Positions 1 to 9,755 of a stretch of 64,000 bases of DNA are shown piece after piece. Position numbers and translations under genes: made by a program. How positions within the stretch are numbered: position 1 is the stretch's first letter; every line of letters starts with the position of its first letter. Source of the DNA: Neisseria dentiae (GTDB lineage: Bacteria; Pseudomonadota; Gammaproteobacteria; Burkholderiales; Neisseriaceae); the NCBI RefSeq assembly GCF_014055005.1, contig NZ_CP059570.1:248001-312000 (forward strand). The letters are read 5' to 3'. The notes beneath the pieces are model-generated. The model had not been told where the DNA came from. It saw nothing but the letters and a program-made list of their open reading frames with translations, and did no database searches.

Positions 1-70
1 TTTTGTTATCTTGTTTTTTTATTTTTCAGCAAATGATTGGTATTTTGTTAAAATATTTTTGGTTACTGTG

Positions 71-97
71 CTGACAATGGTTGTAAAGTGGTAAAAT
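71..97 (+). promoter_or_regulatory. Possible promoter of ctrABCD
   Basis: CTGACA (71-76) and TAAAAT (92-97) are separated by 15 bases, about 55 bases before the ctrA start. The region from base 1 is AT-rich and holds no gene. The spacing is short of the 17-base optimum, so this is only a candidate. Anything further upstream lies outside the window. Confidence 0.3.
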
Positions 98-151
98 GCG
101 GCGCTTGAATTTCAAGCGCATTTTGTTTGCTTTTGTAAAGAAAGTTTGTTG

Positions 152-1321
152 ATGACTCGTTTTAAGCTGCTGAAAAGCTGTATTGTTTTATTGGTGTTGT
201 CGGGGTGTGGTAATTTGCCAACATCGGGGCCGAACCGGACTAAGGTGATGGGTTTGCAAAACCAGCAGGCGCAGGTGTCTGTGCCTGATGTTGCCGTGGT
301 CGATATCGACGAGCGGGTGATTTCCGCACTGTATGCCGCCGGAAAAGGGCAGTCGTTAGCCGATTTGGCAACGCACCATTCGGGTTTTGCCGATGCGGTA
401 GGCGCCGGTGATGTGTTGGAAATTACGCTGTGGGAAGCGGCGCCGGCGGTGCTGTTCGGCGGGGCGCTGAATTCGGTTGGCTCGGGTTCTGCGCAAATGG
501 TAAGCCTGCCGCCGCAGGTGGTGGATACGAAGGGAATGGTTTCGGTGCCGTTTTTGGGCAATGTGGCGGTGAGCGGTAAAACACCGGCCAGAATCCAGCA
601 GGAAATCGTAGGCCGTCTGAAAAAAATGGCGAACCAGCCTCAGGCGATGGTGCGTGTGGCGCAGAATAATTCGAGCAATGTAACGGTGATCCGTGCGGGG
701 CGCAGTATCCGTATGCCGCTTACCGGGCATCACGAGCGCGTGCTGGATGCGGTGGCGGCAGTGGGCGGCACCGACAGCGGTGTGCAGGATATTTCCGTTC
801 AGCTCACGCGCGGTAATACGGTGCGCACGGTTGCTTTGGAAACGGTAACGGCGGATGCGGCGCAAAATGTGGTGCTGCGCCCGGGCGATGTGCTGACTTT
901 GCTTTCCAAGCCTTTGAGTTTTACGGCTTTGGGTGCGTTGGGGCGCAATCAGCAGGTGCCGTTTTCGGCCAAGGGCATGAATTTGGGTGAGGCCATCGGT
1001 GCGGTGGGCGGCTTGCAAGACAGGCGTTCTAATGCCGAGGGTGTGTTTGTGTTCCGCTACCAGCCTGTTTCTGCGCTGCCGCAGGGCGAGCAGGATAAGT
1101 GGCTGGGCAAGGGTTACGATTTGGCGATGGATGTGCCTACGGTTTACCGCATGAATCTGCTGGATCCGAATTCTTTGTTTTGGTTGCAACGCTTTCCTGT
1201 GAAAGACAAGGATATTGTTTATGTGTCGAATGCGCCTGTGGCTGAAATTCAGAAATTCCTGCAATTTGTGTTCTCGCCGATTATCAGCGGTGCGAACAGT
1301 ATTAATGATTTAGGTAATTAA
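152..1321 (+). CDS. ctrA: Capsule polysaccharide export outer-membrane lipoprotein CtrA
   Basis: Outer-membrane component of the group 2 type ABC capsule exporter, forming the polysaccharide exit channel. The protein is 389 residues. It has a lipoprotein signal with lipobox LSGC (Cys19), followed by polysaccharide export (Wza/KpsD-like) and SLBB-type sequence. Stretches such as RLKKMANQPQ, VLDAVAAVGG and GLQDRRS match my recollection of meningococcal CtrA (about 391 residues). I chose the ATG at 152 over the in-frame TTG codons at 146 and 149 because the purine-rich GTAAAGAAAG lies at a normal distance from it. First gene of ctrABCD, 15 bases before ctrB. Confidence 0.93.
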   Translation: MTRFKLLKSCIVLLVLSGCGNLPTSGPNRTKVMGLQNQQAQVSVPDVAVVDIDERVISALYAAGKGQSLADLATHHSGFADAVGAGDVLEITLWEAAPAVLFGGALNSVGSGSAQMVSLPPQVVDTKGMVSVPFLGNVAVSGKTPARIQQEIVGRLKKMANQPQAMVRVAQNNSSNVTVIRAGRSIRMPLTGHHERVLDAVAAVGGTDSGVQDISVQLTRGNTVRTVALETVTADAAQNVVLRPGDVLTLLSKPLSFTALGALGRNQQVPFSAKGMNLGEAIGAVGGLQDRRSNAEGVFVFRYQPVSALPQGEQDKWLGKGYDLAMDVPTVYRMNLLDPNSLFWLQRFPVKDKDIVYVSNAPVAEIQKFLQFVFSPIISGANSINDLGN

Positions 1322-1336
1322 CCGGAAAGCGTGAAA

Positions 1337-2542
1337 ATGTCTGAGCAAAAAGTGGATACGGAAAACACTCAAGTATCAGAAGAAGTAAAAAAAGCGGCCG
1401 CCGCTAAGGCGGCCTATTCGGCGGATACGCCGCAAAAGGGTAAGAAATTCCGAGTGAAAAAGTTCGGCAAACTGTTTTGGGTTACGGTGATTATTCCGAC
1501 GGCCTGTTCGCTGGTTTATTTTTCGGCTTGGGCTTCAGACCGCTATGTGTCTGAATCGAGCTTCGTAGTGCGTTCGCCCAGTAACCAGGCTTCGGTTAGC
1601 GGCTTGGGCGCGCTGCTGCAAAACGCGGGCTTTTCGCGTGCGCAGGACGATACTTATACCGTGCGCGAATATATGGGTTCCCGTTCGGCGTTAACGGCGT
1701 TGGAAAAAGCGTTGCCGGTGCGTTCTTTTTATGAAAATAAGGGCGATATTTTCAGCCGTTTCAACGGTTTCGGTTTGTGGAATGCCAACGAGGCCTTTTA
1801 TCAGTACTACAAAGGCAAGGTCAATATTGCGTTTGATCCGGTTTCCGGCATTTCCACGCTGAGCGTGGAGTCGTTTGATGCGGCGGAGTCTCAGCAAATC
1901 AACGCGGCTTTATTGAGCCGTGGCGAAGAGTTGATTAACAAGCTGAATGCCCGTGCGCGCAAAGATACCATTGCACAGGCCGAGCAGAACGTAACGGTGG
2001 CCGAAGAGCGCGTTAAGACTGCTGCGGAAGATATGGCGGTTTACCGCACCAAAAACGGCATTTTCGATTTGAAAACCCAATCGGAAGCGCAAATGGGATT
2101 GGTGTCGAAGCTGCAAGACGAATTGATCGTGATTCAAACCCAGCTCGACCAAGTGCGTGCGGTAACGCCTGAAAACCCGCAGCTTTCGGGCTTGCAGGCG
2201 CGTGAAAAAAGCCTGAAACGCGAAATCAAACAGCAGATGCAGATGATTTCGGGCGGGGGTGATAATTCGATTACCGCGCAGGCGGCCGCTTACCAGCGCT
2301 TGTTTTTAGAAAACGAATTGGCGGAAAAGCAATTGGCCGCAGCCATCGCCTCGTTGGAAAGCGCCAAAGCGGAAGCCGACCGCAAACAGCTTTATCTCGA
2401 AGTGGTGTCGCAGCCGAGCCGCCCCGATATGGCGTTGAAGCCTCACCGGCTTTATAACATCATCGCCACTTTCTTTATCGGCCTGATGGTTTACGGCATC
2501 ATCAGCCTGCTTACGGCCAGTGTGAGAGAGCATAAAAATTGA
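1337..2542 (+). CDS. ctrB: Capsule polysaccharide export inner-membrane protein CtrB
   Basis: Polysaccharide co-polymerase/KpsE-type adaptor linking the inner-membrane ABC transporter to CtrA. About 401 residues, with an N-terminal cytoplasmic Lys-rich segment, a membrane segment near residues 45-65 (LFWVTVIIPTACSLVYFSAW), a long periplasmic coiled coil roughly at 190-330, and a second membrane segment near the C terminus (IIATFFIGLMVYGIISLL). The ATG at 1337 is favoured over the GTG at 1331 because GGAAAG (1324-1329) is 7 bases before the ATG but only 1 before the GTG. The stop overlaps the ctrC start as ATGA. Confidence 0.92.
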   Translation: MSEQKVDTENTQVSEEVKKAAAAKAAYSADTPQKGKKFRVKKFGKLFWVTVIIPTACSLVYFSAWASDRYVSESSFVVRSPSNQASVSGLGALLQNAGFSRAQDDTYTVREYMGSRSALTALEKALPVRSFYENKGDIFSRFNGFGLWNANEAFYQYYKGKVNIAFDPVSGISTLSVESFDAAESQQINAALLSRGEELINKLNARARKDTIAQAEQNVTVAEERVKTAAEDMAVYRTKNGIFDLKTQSEAQMGLVSKLQDELIVIQTQLDQVRAVTPENPQLSGLQAREKSLKREIKQQMQMISGGGDNSITAQAAAYQRLFLENELAEKQLAAAIASLESAKAEADRKQLYLEVVSQPSRPDMALKPHRLYNIIATFFIGLMVYGIISLLTASVREHKN

Positions 2543-3339
2543 TGAAAGCCTTGCACGAAACTTCATTTAAAGAATCGCTGGCCATACAGGGGCGGGTGAT
2601 CGGCGCGTTGCTGATGCGTGAAATCATTACCCGCTACGGGCGCAACAATATCGGTTTTTTGTGGTTGTTTGTCGAGCCGCTGCTGATGACGGCGTTTATT
2701 GTGGGTATGTGGAAGTTTCTGCGTGCCGACCAGGTTTCATCGCTGAATATCGTGGCGTTTGCGTTGACCGGCTATCCGATGGCGATGATGTGGCGCAATG
2801 CTTCCAACCGCGCCATCGGTGCGATTTCCGCCAATATGAGCCTGCTTTACCACCGCAACGTGCGGGTGTTGGACACAATTTTTTCGCGTGTTCTGCTCGA
2901 AGTGGCGGGTGCAACGGTGGCGCAAATCGTTATTGTTGCCATACTGGTTGCCGTGCGCTGGGTTGAAATGCCCGCCGATATTTTCTATATGCTGTTGGCT
3001 TGGGTATTGATGGCTTTGTTTGCACTGGGCTTGGGGCTGGTGGTGTGTTCGGTTGCGTTTAAATTCGACGCTTTCGGCAAACTTTGGAACACGGCGAGCT
3101 TTGTGATGCTGCCGCTTTCGGGGGCGTTTTTCTTTGTATCGTCGCTGCCGCAGCAGGTGCAGGAATATGTGTTGTGGATTCCGATGGTGCACGGCACGGA
3201 AATGTTCCGCCACGGCTATTTCGGCAGTTCCGCGATAACGATGGGAAACCCGTGGTATCTGCTGCTGTGTGATTTGGTGTTGCTGTTTATCGGCTTGGCC
3301 ATGGTGGCCAAATTCAGCAAAGGGGTGGAGCCGCAATGA
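2542..3339 (+). CDS. ctrC: Capsule polysaccharide ABC transporter permease CtrC
   Basis: ABC-2 type integral membrane subunit that moves capsular polysaccharide across the inner membrane (KpsM family). 265 residues with about six hydrophobic segments and the family pattern ITRYGRNNIGFLW near the N terminus. The start ATG at 2542 overlaps the ctrB stop, which indicates translational coupling. The stop overlaps the ctrD start in the same way. Length agrees with the family (about 265). Downstream of ctrAB and fused in one transcription unit with ctrD. Confidence 0.93.
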   Translation: MKALHETSFKESLAIQGRVIGALLMREIITRYGRNNIGFLWLFVEPLLMTAFIVGMWKFLRADQVSSLNIVAFALTGYPMAMMWRNASNRAIGAISANMSLLYHRNVRVLDTIFSRVLLEVAGATVAQIVIVAILVAVRWVEMPADIFYMLLAWVLMALFALGLGLVVCSVAFKFDAFGKLWNTASFVMLPLSGAFFFVSSLPQQVQEYVLWIPMVHGTEMFRHGYFGSSAITMGNPWYLLLCDLVLLFIGLAMVAKFSKGVEPQ

Positions 3340-3986
3340 TTTCCGTCGAACACGTTTATAAACAATACCAAACCCGCAACGGAATGCGGACGGTGTTGAA
3401 CGACATCAACTTCACACTGCAAAAAGGTGAAAAAATCGGCATTCTCGGCCGCAACGGCGCGGGTAAGTCCACTTTAATCCGCTTGATCAGCGGTGTGGAG
3501 CCGCCGACCAAGGGCGAAATCAAACGCACCATGAGCATTTCGTGGCCGTTGGCGTTTTCCGGCGCATTTCAGGGCAGCCTCACCGGCATGGACAATCTGC
3601 GTTTTATCTGCCGTATTTATAATGTTGATATAGATTATGTGAAAGCGTTTACCGAAGAATTTTCAGAGCTGGGCCAATATCTTTATGAGCCGGTAAAACG
3701 TTATTCTTCGGGTATGAAGGCGCGGCTGGCCTTTGCGCTGTCGCTGGCGGTGGAGTTCGATTGCTACCTGATTGACGAAGTGATTGCCGTGGGCGACTCG
3801 CGCTTTTCAGAAAAATGCCGTTACGAATTGTTTGAAAAACGCCGCGACCGTTCGATTATTCTGGTGTCGCACAGCCCCAGTGCGATGAAGCAGTATTGCG
3901 ATAATGCGATGGTGTTGGAAGCAGGGCATTTGCACCGGTTTGATAATATGGATGAAGCGTATCAATATTACAATGCACAAATGTAA
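3336..3986 (+). CDS. ctrD: Capsule polysaccharide ABC transporter ATP-binding protein CtrD
   Basis: ATPase subunit of the capsule exporter (KpsT family), 216 residues, cytoplasmic face of the inner membrane. Visible motifs are Walker A GRNGAGKS near residue 39, the signature YSSGMKARLAFALS near 123, Walker B CYLIDEVIAVGD near 143 and the switch histidine in ILVSHSPSAMK. It starts inside the ctrC stop (ATGA) and is the last gene of the operon, closed by a DUS hairpin. Capsule synthesis and modification genes (the meningococcal sia/cps and lip type genes) are not visible beside it and may lie to the left of the window. Confidence 0.94.
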   Translation: MISVEHVYKQYQTRNGMRTVLNDINFTLQKGEKIGILGRNGAGKSTLIRLISGVEPPTKGEIKRTMSISWPLAFSGAFQGSLTGMDNLRFICRIYNVDIDYVKAFTEEFSELGQYLYEPVKRYSSGMKARLAFALSLAVEFDCYLIDEVIAVGDSRFSEKCRYELFEKRRDRSIILVSHSPSAMKQYCDNAMVLEAGHLHRFDNMDEAYQYYNAQM

Positions 3987-3989
3987 GCC

Positions 3990-4024
3990 AAAGGCCGTCT
4001 GAAATATTTTTCAGACGGCCTTTG
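3990..4024 (+). terminator. DUS inverted-pair terminator after ctrD
   Basis: AAAGGCCGTCTGAAA pairs with TTTCAGACGGCCTTT around a short AT loop, just after the ctrD stop. Inverted pairs of the neisserial uptake sequence commonly serve as factor-independent terminators. Confidence 0.8.
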
Positions 4025-4048
4025 GGCATTTTGCAAGGGTTTCAGGCT

Positions 4049-4169
4049 GAGACATTTGCAAAAAAACAATTAAACCCTGAAAAGGTTTGTGTCTCGTCAT
4101 TCCCGCGTAGGCGGGAATGACGGGATTTAAGCATTTCAGACGGCCTCAAGGTAGTTTTGCAAAGATCTC
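4049..4169. repeat. dRS3 cassette with GAGACC...GGTCTC-like ends
   Basis: A 121-bp intergenic block starts GAGACATTTGCAAAA and ends TTTTGCAAAGATCTC, so its ends are imperfect inverted repeats. Inside it are a perfect dRS3 at 4099-4118 (ATTCCCGCGTAGGCGGGAAT) and one DUS on the minus strand. Very similar blocks lie at 20905-21099 and 27334-27453. Confidence 0.75.
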
Positions 4170-4280
4170 AGCCTTTGATTTGTTGCCTTGTGCCGAAAAT
4201 TAAGTAGCTCGCTATATAAAATACCCGCACGATTTGCATCGTACGGGTATTGAATAGTGCAGTTATGCTTTCAGACGGCC

Positions 4281-5921
<1,641 letters not shown>

Positions 5922-5969
5922 AATCTATATGCTCCAGTTAATTGAATTAAAATGGGTTTTTCTTTGTTT

Positions 5970-6001
5970 GGCCGTCTGAAAACATTTTCAGACGGCCTTT
6001 G
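5970..6001. terminator. DUS hairpin between groES and groEL
   Basis: GGCCGTCTGAAAA at about 5970-5982 and TTTTCAGACGGCC at about 5985-5997 form a hairpin with a minimal loop in the groES-groEL gap. For minus-strand transcription it lies after the groES stop and 48 bases before groEL, so it could act as a partial terminator or processing site. Confidence 0.6.
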
Positions 6002-6006
6002 GCCTT

Positions 6007-6294
6007 TTATTCTACGATGCCGAAAATATCTTCTTCGCGCATTACCAACAGCTCTTCGCCGTCGGCTTTCACGGTTTGGCCGCTGTATTTGCCGAAGATG
6101 ATTTTGTCGCCGACTTTTACGTCGAGCGGGCGGCGGTTGCCGTCGCGGCCGATTTTACCCGCGCCGACGGCGATTACTTCGCCCATATCGGGTTTTTCGG
6201 CGGCGGCACCCGGCAATACGATGCCTGATGCGGTTTTTTCTTCAGCTTCCAAGCGTTTAACGACTACACGGTCGTGCAGGGGGCGGATAGTCAT
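6007..6294 (-). CDS. groES: Co-chaperonin GroES (10 kDa)
   Basis: Heptameric lid of the GroEL chamber. 95 residues starting MTIRPLHDRVVVKRLE, with the mobile loop around EEKTASGIVLPG. The open frame runs further upstream, but the ATG whose complement ends at 6294 gives the normal family start and length. First gene of the groESL operon; a sigma32-like promoter lies about 110 bases upstream of the start codon. Confidence 0.97.
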   Translation of the reverse strand: MTIRPLHDRVVVKRLEAEEKTASGIVLPGAAAEKPDMGEVIAVGAGKIGRDGNRRPLDVKVGDKIIFGKYSGQTVKADGEELLVMREEDIFGIVE

Positions 6295-6404
6295 GCGTAT
6301 GCTCCAAAATAGATAATAAAAACAAATGCCTGAATATAAGGCTGTTAAGAAAGGAAATACTGCACGGCAAACGTGTGCGCAGTATTTTGTTTTGAACGAG
6401 AGGC

Positions 6405-6434
6405 AAAATAGGGCTGGGCGCGGTAAATTCAAGC
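6405..6434 (-). promoter_or_regulatory. Sigma32 (RpoH)-like promoter of groESL
   Basis: Read on the minus strand, CTTGAA (complement of 6428-6433) is followed after 14 bases by CCCTATTT (complement of 6406-6413). This fits the heat-shock consensus CTTGAA-N11-14-CCCCATnT. It sits about 110 bases upstream of groES in the correct orientation. No CIRCE inverted repeat is visible. Confidence 0.65.
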
Positions 6435-6460
6435 CCTCGAGTACCATTTTTGCTAAAAAT

Positions 6461-6489
6461 ATTGTTTCAGACGGCCGTCTGAAAACAAT
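6461..6489. terminator. Loopless DUS palindrome
   Basis: ATTGTTTCAGACGG is followed directly by a near-mirror copy, so two opposed uptake sequences overlap in GACGGCCGTC. It lies upstream of the groES promoter and downstream of the nicotinamidase-like gene, where it could limit read-through. Confidence 0.5.
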
Positions 6490-6517
6490 GGTAAAGGTTT
6501 GTTCCTTATTAAAAGGG

Positions 6518-6549
6518 AAAGCAGCTTGTTATCGAAACGAAGCTGCTTT
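6518..6549 (-). terminator. Terminator of the nicotinamidase-like gene
   Basis: AAAGCAGCTT (6518-6527) and AAGCTGCTTT (6540-6549) form a 10-bp stem around a 12-base loop. On the minus strand it is followed by CCCTTTT. It starts 13 bases after the stop of the gene at 6562. Confidence 0.65.
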
Positions 6550-6561
6550 AACGGCCGGATT

Positions 6562-7182
6562 TTAAGCCAGCAGGGCGGGAATATCGTCGGTGTGGTGCAC
6601 AATCAGGGCGCCGGCCTTTTCCATATTGCGGATAGCCTGCTGTTCTTCTTTCGCATTCAGGCTGCGGCAGGCATCTAAATTAACAATCACGCGCCATTTT
6701 CCATACCAGCAAAGCTGCAACACGGTTGCCTGCACACAATATTCGGTTGCCAGCCCGCCGACAATCAAGGTTTTTGCATTACGGCTGGCCAGCCATTCTA
6801 TCAGGCCGGTGCTGATGTTTTCAGACATATCGTGAAAACAGGCGCCGAAAGTGTGGGTGTGACTTTCCAGCCCGATATGCACCAGAAAATGATAGTTGTC
6901 GGGCAAGGGCAGGCCGGGCAGGTTTTCATAACCTTCGGTGCCCAAAACCGCATGGCTGACCCAGTCGCCGGCGTTTTCCAGCGGCAGATAGTGTTCTTGG
7001 TTGTCGATCTGCCACGGCTCGTGCGGGCTGTGGGCATCTTTGGTTAATACCCGGTAATGCGCCCAAGCTGCTTGGCGGTTGAGATGGGGAACAATAGAAA
7101 GCGCGCCCGGTACGGGAAGCTCGTTCGGGCAGAGTTCTGAAAACGTTTTCTGCGGATGTATATCAATGGCGACAATGCTCAT
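6562..7182 (-). CDS. Nicotinamidase-like cysteine hydrolase
   Basis: Isochorismatase-fold cysteine hydrolase, probably converting nicotinamide to nicotinic acid in the NAD salvage pathway. 206 residues. The catalytic cysteine lies in GGLATEYCVQ (Cys149), Asp7 lies in VAIDIHPQ, and KDAHSPH (Asp49, His51) fits the metal-binding positions of nicotinamidases. The family also contains isochorismatases and other amidases, so substrate is inferred from the Asp/His metal motif. Single gene with its own hairpin terminator. Confidence 0.75.
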   Translation of the reverse strand: MSIVAIDIHPQKTFSELCPNELPVPGALSIVPHLNRQAAWAHYRVLTKDAHSPHEPWQIDNQEHYLPLENAGDWVSHAVLGTEGYENLPGLPLPDNYHFLVHIGLESHTHTFGACFHDMSENISTGLIEWLASRNAKTLIVGGLATEYCVQATVLQLCWYGKWRVIVNLDACRSLNAKEEQQAIRNMEKAGALIVHHTDDIPALLA

Positions 7183-7535
7183 AAAAAATCCCTATTTGGA
7201 GAAAAGAGAATCACACACGGCACGGTGTTTATCATTATTTGGATATCGTGGCAGTTTGATTTTCAAGATATTGATTATTTTTGATAAATAAAAAATAGTG
7301 TGATAATCAAACCTTACCCACATAGGATATTCGGTTTATATTACAGATAATCGGTGTTTTGGGCAAAAATATTTGCAGTAAATAAACAGCGTCGGCATAT
7401 TTGTGCATGCTGTAAACAACAATACCAGTTTTATTTTCAGAAAAAATAGCCGCTTAGCTTGAAACGGCGCACTTTTTTAACAAAATGCTTGCGCCGTATG
7501 GCTGATTCTGTTTTAATACGCATCTCTTCAGGCAC
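7183..7535. other. AT-rich intergenic stretch without a gene
   Basis: About 350 bases between the minus-strand nicotinamidase-like gene and tRNA-Phe. I see no open frame, repeat or uptake sequence. TTGCGC (7489-7494) and TTTTAATAC (7511-7519), roughly 20 bases before the tRNA, are candidate promoter elements for tRNA-Phe, but the spacing is not ideal. Confidence 0.5.
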
Positions 7536-7611
7536 GGCCAGATAGCTCAGTTGGTAGAGCAACGGATTGAAAATCCGTGTGTCGGCGGTTCGATCCCGCC
7601 TCTGGCCACCA
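7536..7611 (+). tRNA. tRNA-Phe (GAA)
   Basis: 76 bases folding as a cloverleaf: acceptor GGCCAGA/TCTGGCC, D arm GCTC-AGTTGGTA-GAGC, anticodon stem ACGGA/TCCGT around loop TTGAAAA with anticodon GAA, T arm GGCGG-TTCGATC-CCGCC, and encoded CCA end. Confidence 0.97.
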
Positions 7612-7688
7612 TTTACCGCAATGATGCGGTTATTTTTTTATCTGTTGTTTTTACGCCGAATAAATATTAAATTGAATATATTTCAACG

Positions 7689-7714
7689 CAGGCCGGGTAG
7701 GTTTACCCGGCCTG
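7689..7714. terminator. Hairpin downstream of tRNA-Phe
   Basis: CAGGCCGGGTA (7689-7699) and TACCCGGCCTG (7704-7714) form an 11-bp perfect stem with loop GGTT, 77 bases after the tRNA. No long T tract follows, so terminator function is likely but not certain. Confidence 0.5.
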
Positions 7715-7883
7715 TTCGCTTATAATGGCACTGTTTTTACCGAGATAGTTTTATCGGGTATGAAACAGCATTGCGGGTTTTATGTCGGGCGGCAAATCAC
7801 CATATGATGCCGTATAATGGCATATTTAATAATAATGGCAATTGCCTGTGTATCAGGCAGGCAGTCAAGCAGGAATAACAAAA

Positions 7884-9563
7884 ATGAGCGTCGGTATATT
7901 AAGAGTATTGGTGCAAAGCCAGATTGTCGATGCCGCACAAGTAGAGCGGTATCAAAGCGTATTAAAAAGCGATAAATCTATTCTTCCTATGTTGTTTGAG
8001 GAGGGCGTGATTACACCTAAAGCGCTGGGGGAGTTGTTGGCGCGGGTGTTCAGCTATCCGCTGTTGGATCTGCGCCATTATCCGCGCAGCAATATCCTTT
8101 CGGATGTGCTTTCAGAAGAGCAGATGCTGCAAAACCGCTGTATTCCGATTTTTCAGCGGGGTAGAAAAGTTTATTTTGCGGTGTCTGACCCTACCCAGAT
8201 TCAAAATTTCCAAAAAATCGCTTTTGCTTCAGGTATATCGGTTGATTTAGTGGTGGTGTGCGACGACCAGCTGAGCACTTTGCTCGAGTGGTTGGGGCAG
8301 CGGTCTACTTCTATTTTGAACGAAATGAGCAAGGAGCATGATGCTTCCGCTCCTGCACAAGCGTTATATATCGATAATGAAGAGGCGGAAGACGGGCCGA
8401 TTCCGCGCTTTATCCACAAAACGCTTTCCGATGCATTGAATGCCGGCGCATCCGATATCCATTTTGAGTTTTACGAACAGATGGCGCGGGTGCGTTTCCG
8501 TGTCGACGGCCAGCTTCGGGAGGTGGTGCAACCTCCGGTGGCGGTGCGCGGCCAGCTGGCTTCGCGCATCAAAGTGATGGCACGTTTGGATATTTCGGAA
8601 AAGCGCGTGCCGCAAGACGGCCGTATTCAAATTGCCTTCCATAAACACGGCCGCCCGATCGATTTCCGTGTCAGCACGCTGCCTACCTTGTTCGGCGAAA
8701 AAGTGGTGATGCGTATTTTGAATTCGGATGCCGGCTCGCTTAATATCGACCAACTCGGTTTCGAACCTTTTCAAAAAGAAATGCTGCTCGAGGCTATTCA
8801 CCGTCCTTACGGCATGGTGCTGGTAACCGGCCCCACCGGCTCCGGTAAAACCGTGTCGCTTTATACCTGTTTGAATATTCTGAATACCGAAAGTGTAAAT
8901 ATTGCTACGGCGGAAGACCCCGCAGAGATCAATCTGCCCGGCATCAATCAGGTTAACGTGAACGACAAACAGGGGTTAACTTTTGCGGCAGCATTGAAAT
9001 CGTTTCTGCGCCAAGACCCGGATATCATTATGGTGGGTGAGATTCGTGATTTGGAAACTGCGGATATTGCCATTAAAGCTGCGCAAACGGGCCACATGGT
9101 ATTTTCCACACTGCACACCAATAACGCCCCGGCCACTTTGTCGCGTATGCTGAATATGGGGGTGGCGCCTTTCAATATCGCCAGTTCGGTCAGCCTGATT
9201 ATGGCGCAACGTCTGCTGCGCCGTTTGTGCCCGGCATGTAAAACGCCGATGGAGCGCCCGCCGGTGCCTGCCTTGAAAAAAGCCGGCTTTACAGATGAAG
9301 ATCTGGCTAAAGATTGGACGATGTATCGTGCGGTCGGGTGCGACAGCTGCCGCGGAAAAGGCTATAAAGGCCGTGCCGGTGTGTATGAAGTGATGCCGAT
9401 TACCGAAGAAATGCAGCGGGTGATTATGAATAACGGCACCGAAGTAGATATTATGAATATGGCCTATAAAGAAGGTATGGTGGATCTGCGTCGTGCCGGT
9501 TTGTTGAAAGTGATGCAGGGGATTACTTCTTTAGAAGAGGTTTTGGCTCACACTAACGATTAA
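7884..9563 (+). CDS. pilF: Type IV pilus assembly ATPase PilF (PilB family)
   Basis: Cytoplasmic hexameric ATPase that powers pilus extension (neisserial PilF, PilB elsewhere). About 559 residues: an N-terminal MshEN/GSPII_E domain to about residue 150, then the secretion ATPase domain with Walker A GPTGSGKT near residue 315, the Asp box, and a tetracysteine zinc motif (CPACK near 448, CDSC near 485). I chose the ATG at 7884 (MSVGILRVLVQ), preceded by AGCAGGAA, over the longer open frame from 7842. It heads the pilF-pilG-pilD cluster; a 190-base gap with a hairpin (9597-9639) separates it from pilG. Confidence 0.95.
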   Translation: MSVGILRVLVQSQIVDAAQVERYQSVLKSDKSILPMLFEEGVITPKALGELLARVFSYPLLDLRHYPRSNILSDVLSEEQMLQNRCIPIFQRGRKVYFAVSDPTQIQNFQKIAFASGISVDLVVVCDDQLSTLLEWLGQRSTSILNEMSKEHDASAPAQALYIDNEEAEDGPIPRFIHKTLSDALNAGASDIHFEFYEQMARVRFRVDGQLREVVQPPVAVRGQLASRIKVMARLDISEKRVPQDGRIQIAFHKHGRPIDFRVSTLPTLFGEKVVMRILNSDAGSLNIDQLGFEPFQKEMLLEAIHRPYGMVLVTGPTGSGKTVSLYTCLNILNTESVNIATAEDPAEINLPGINQVNVNDKQGLTFAAALKSFLRQDPDIIMVGEIRDLETADIAIKAAQTGHMVFSTLHTNNAPATLSRMLNMGVAPFNIASSVSLIMAQRLLRRLCPACKTPMERPPVPALKKAGFTDEDLAKDWTMYRAVGCDSCRGKGYKGRAGVYEVMPITEEMQRVIMNNGTEVDIMNMAYKEGMVDLRRAGLLKVMQGITSLEEVLAHTND

Positions 9564-9755
9564 TTAACCGGAGCCGGTTGACGATTGACATTGCAGCGGT
9601 ATTTTTTCAAAACAGCCATTTGCTGCGTTAAAAATACCGGCAGGGCATCTGCCTTGCTGTGTTTTTTGCTTTGCACCTGCCGTTTTTGTTAAAAACATTT
9701 TGCAAGTTGATTCTCGGCAGCTCTCGGAAAACAGTTGATTATTTAAGGGGTAAAC

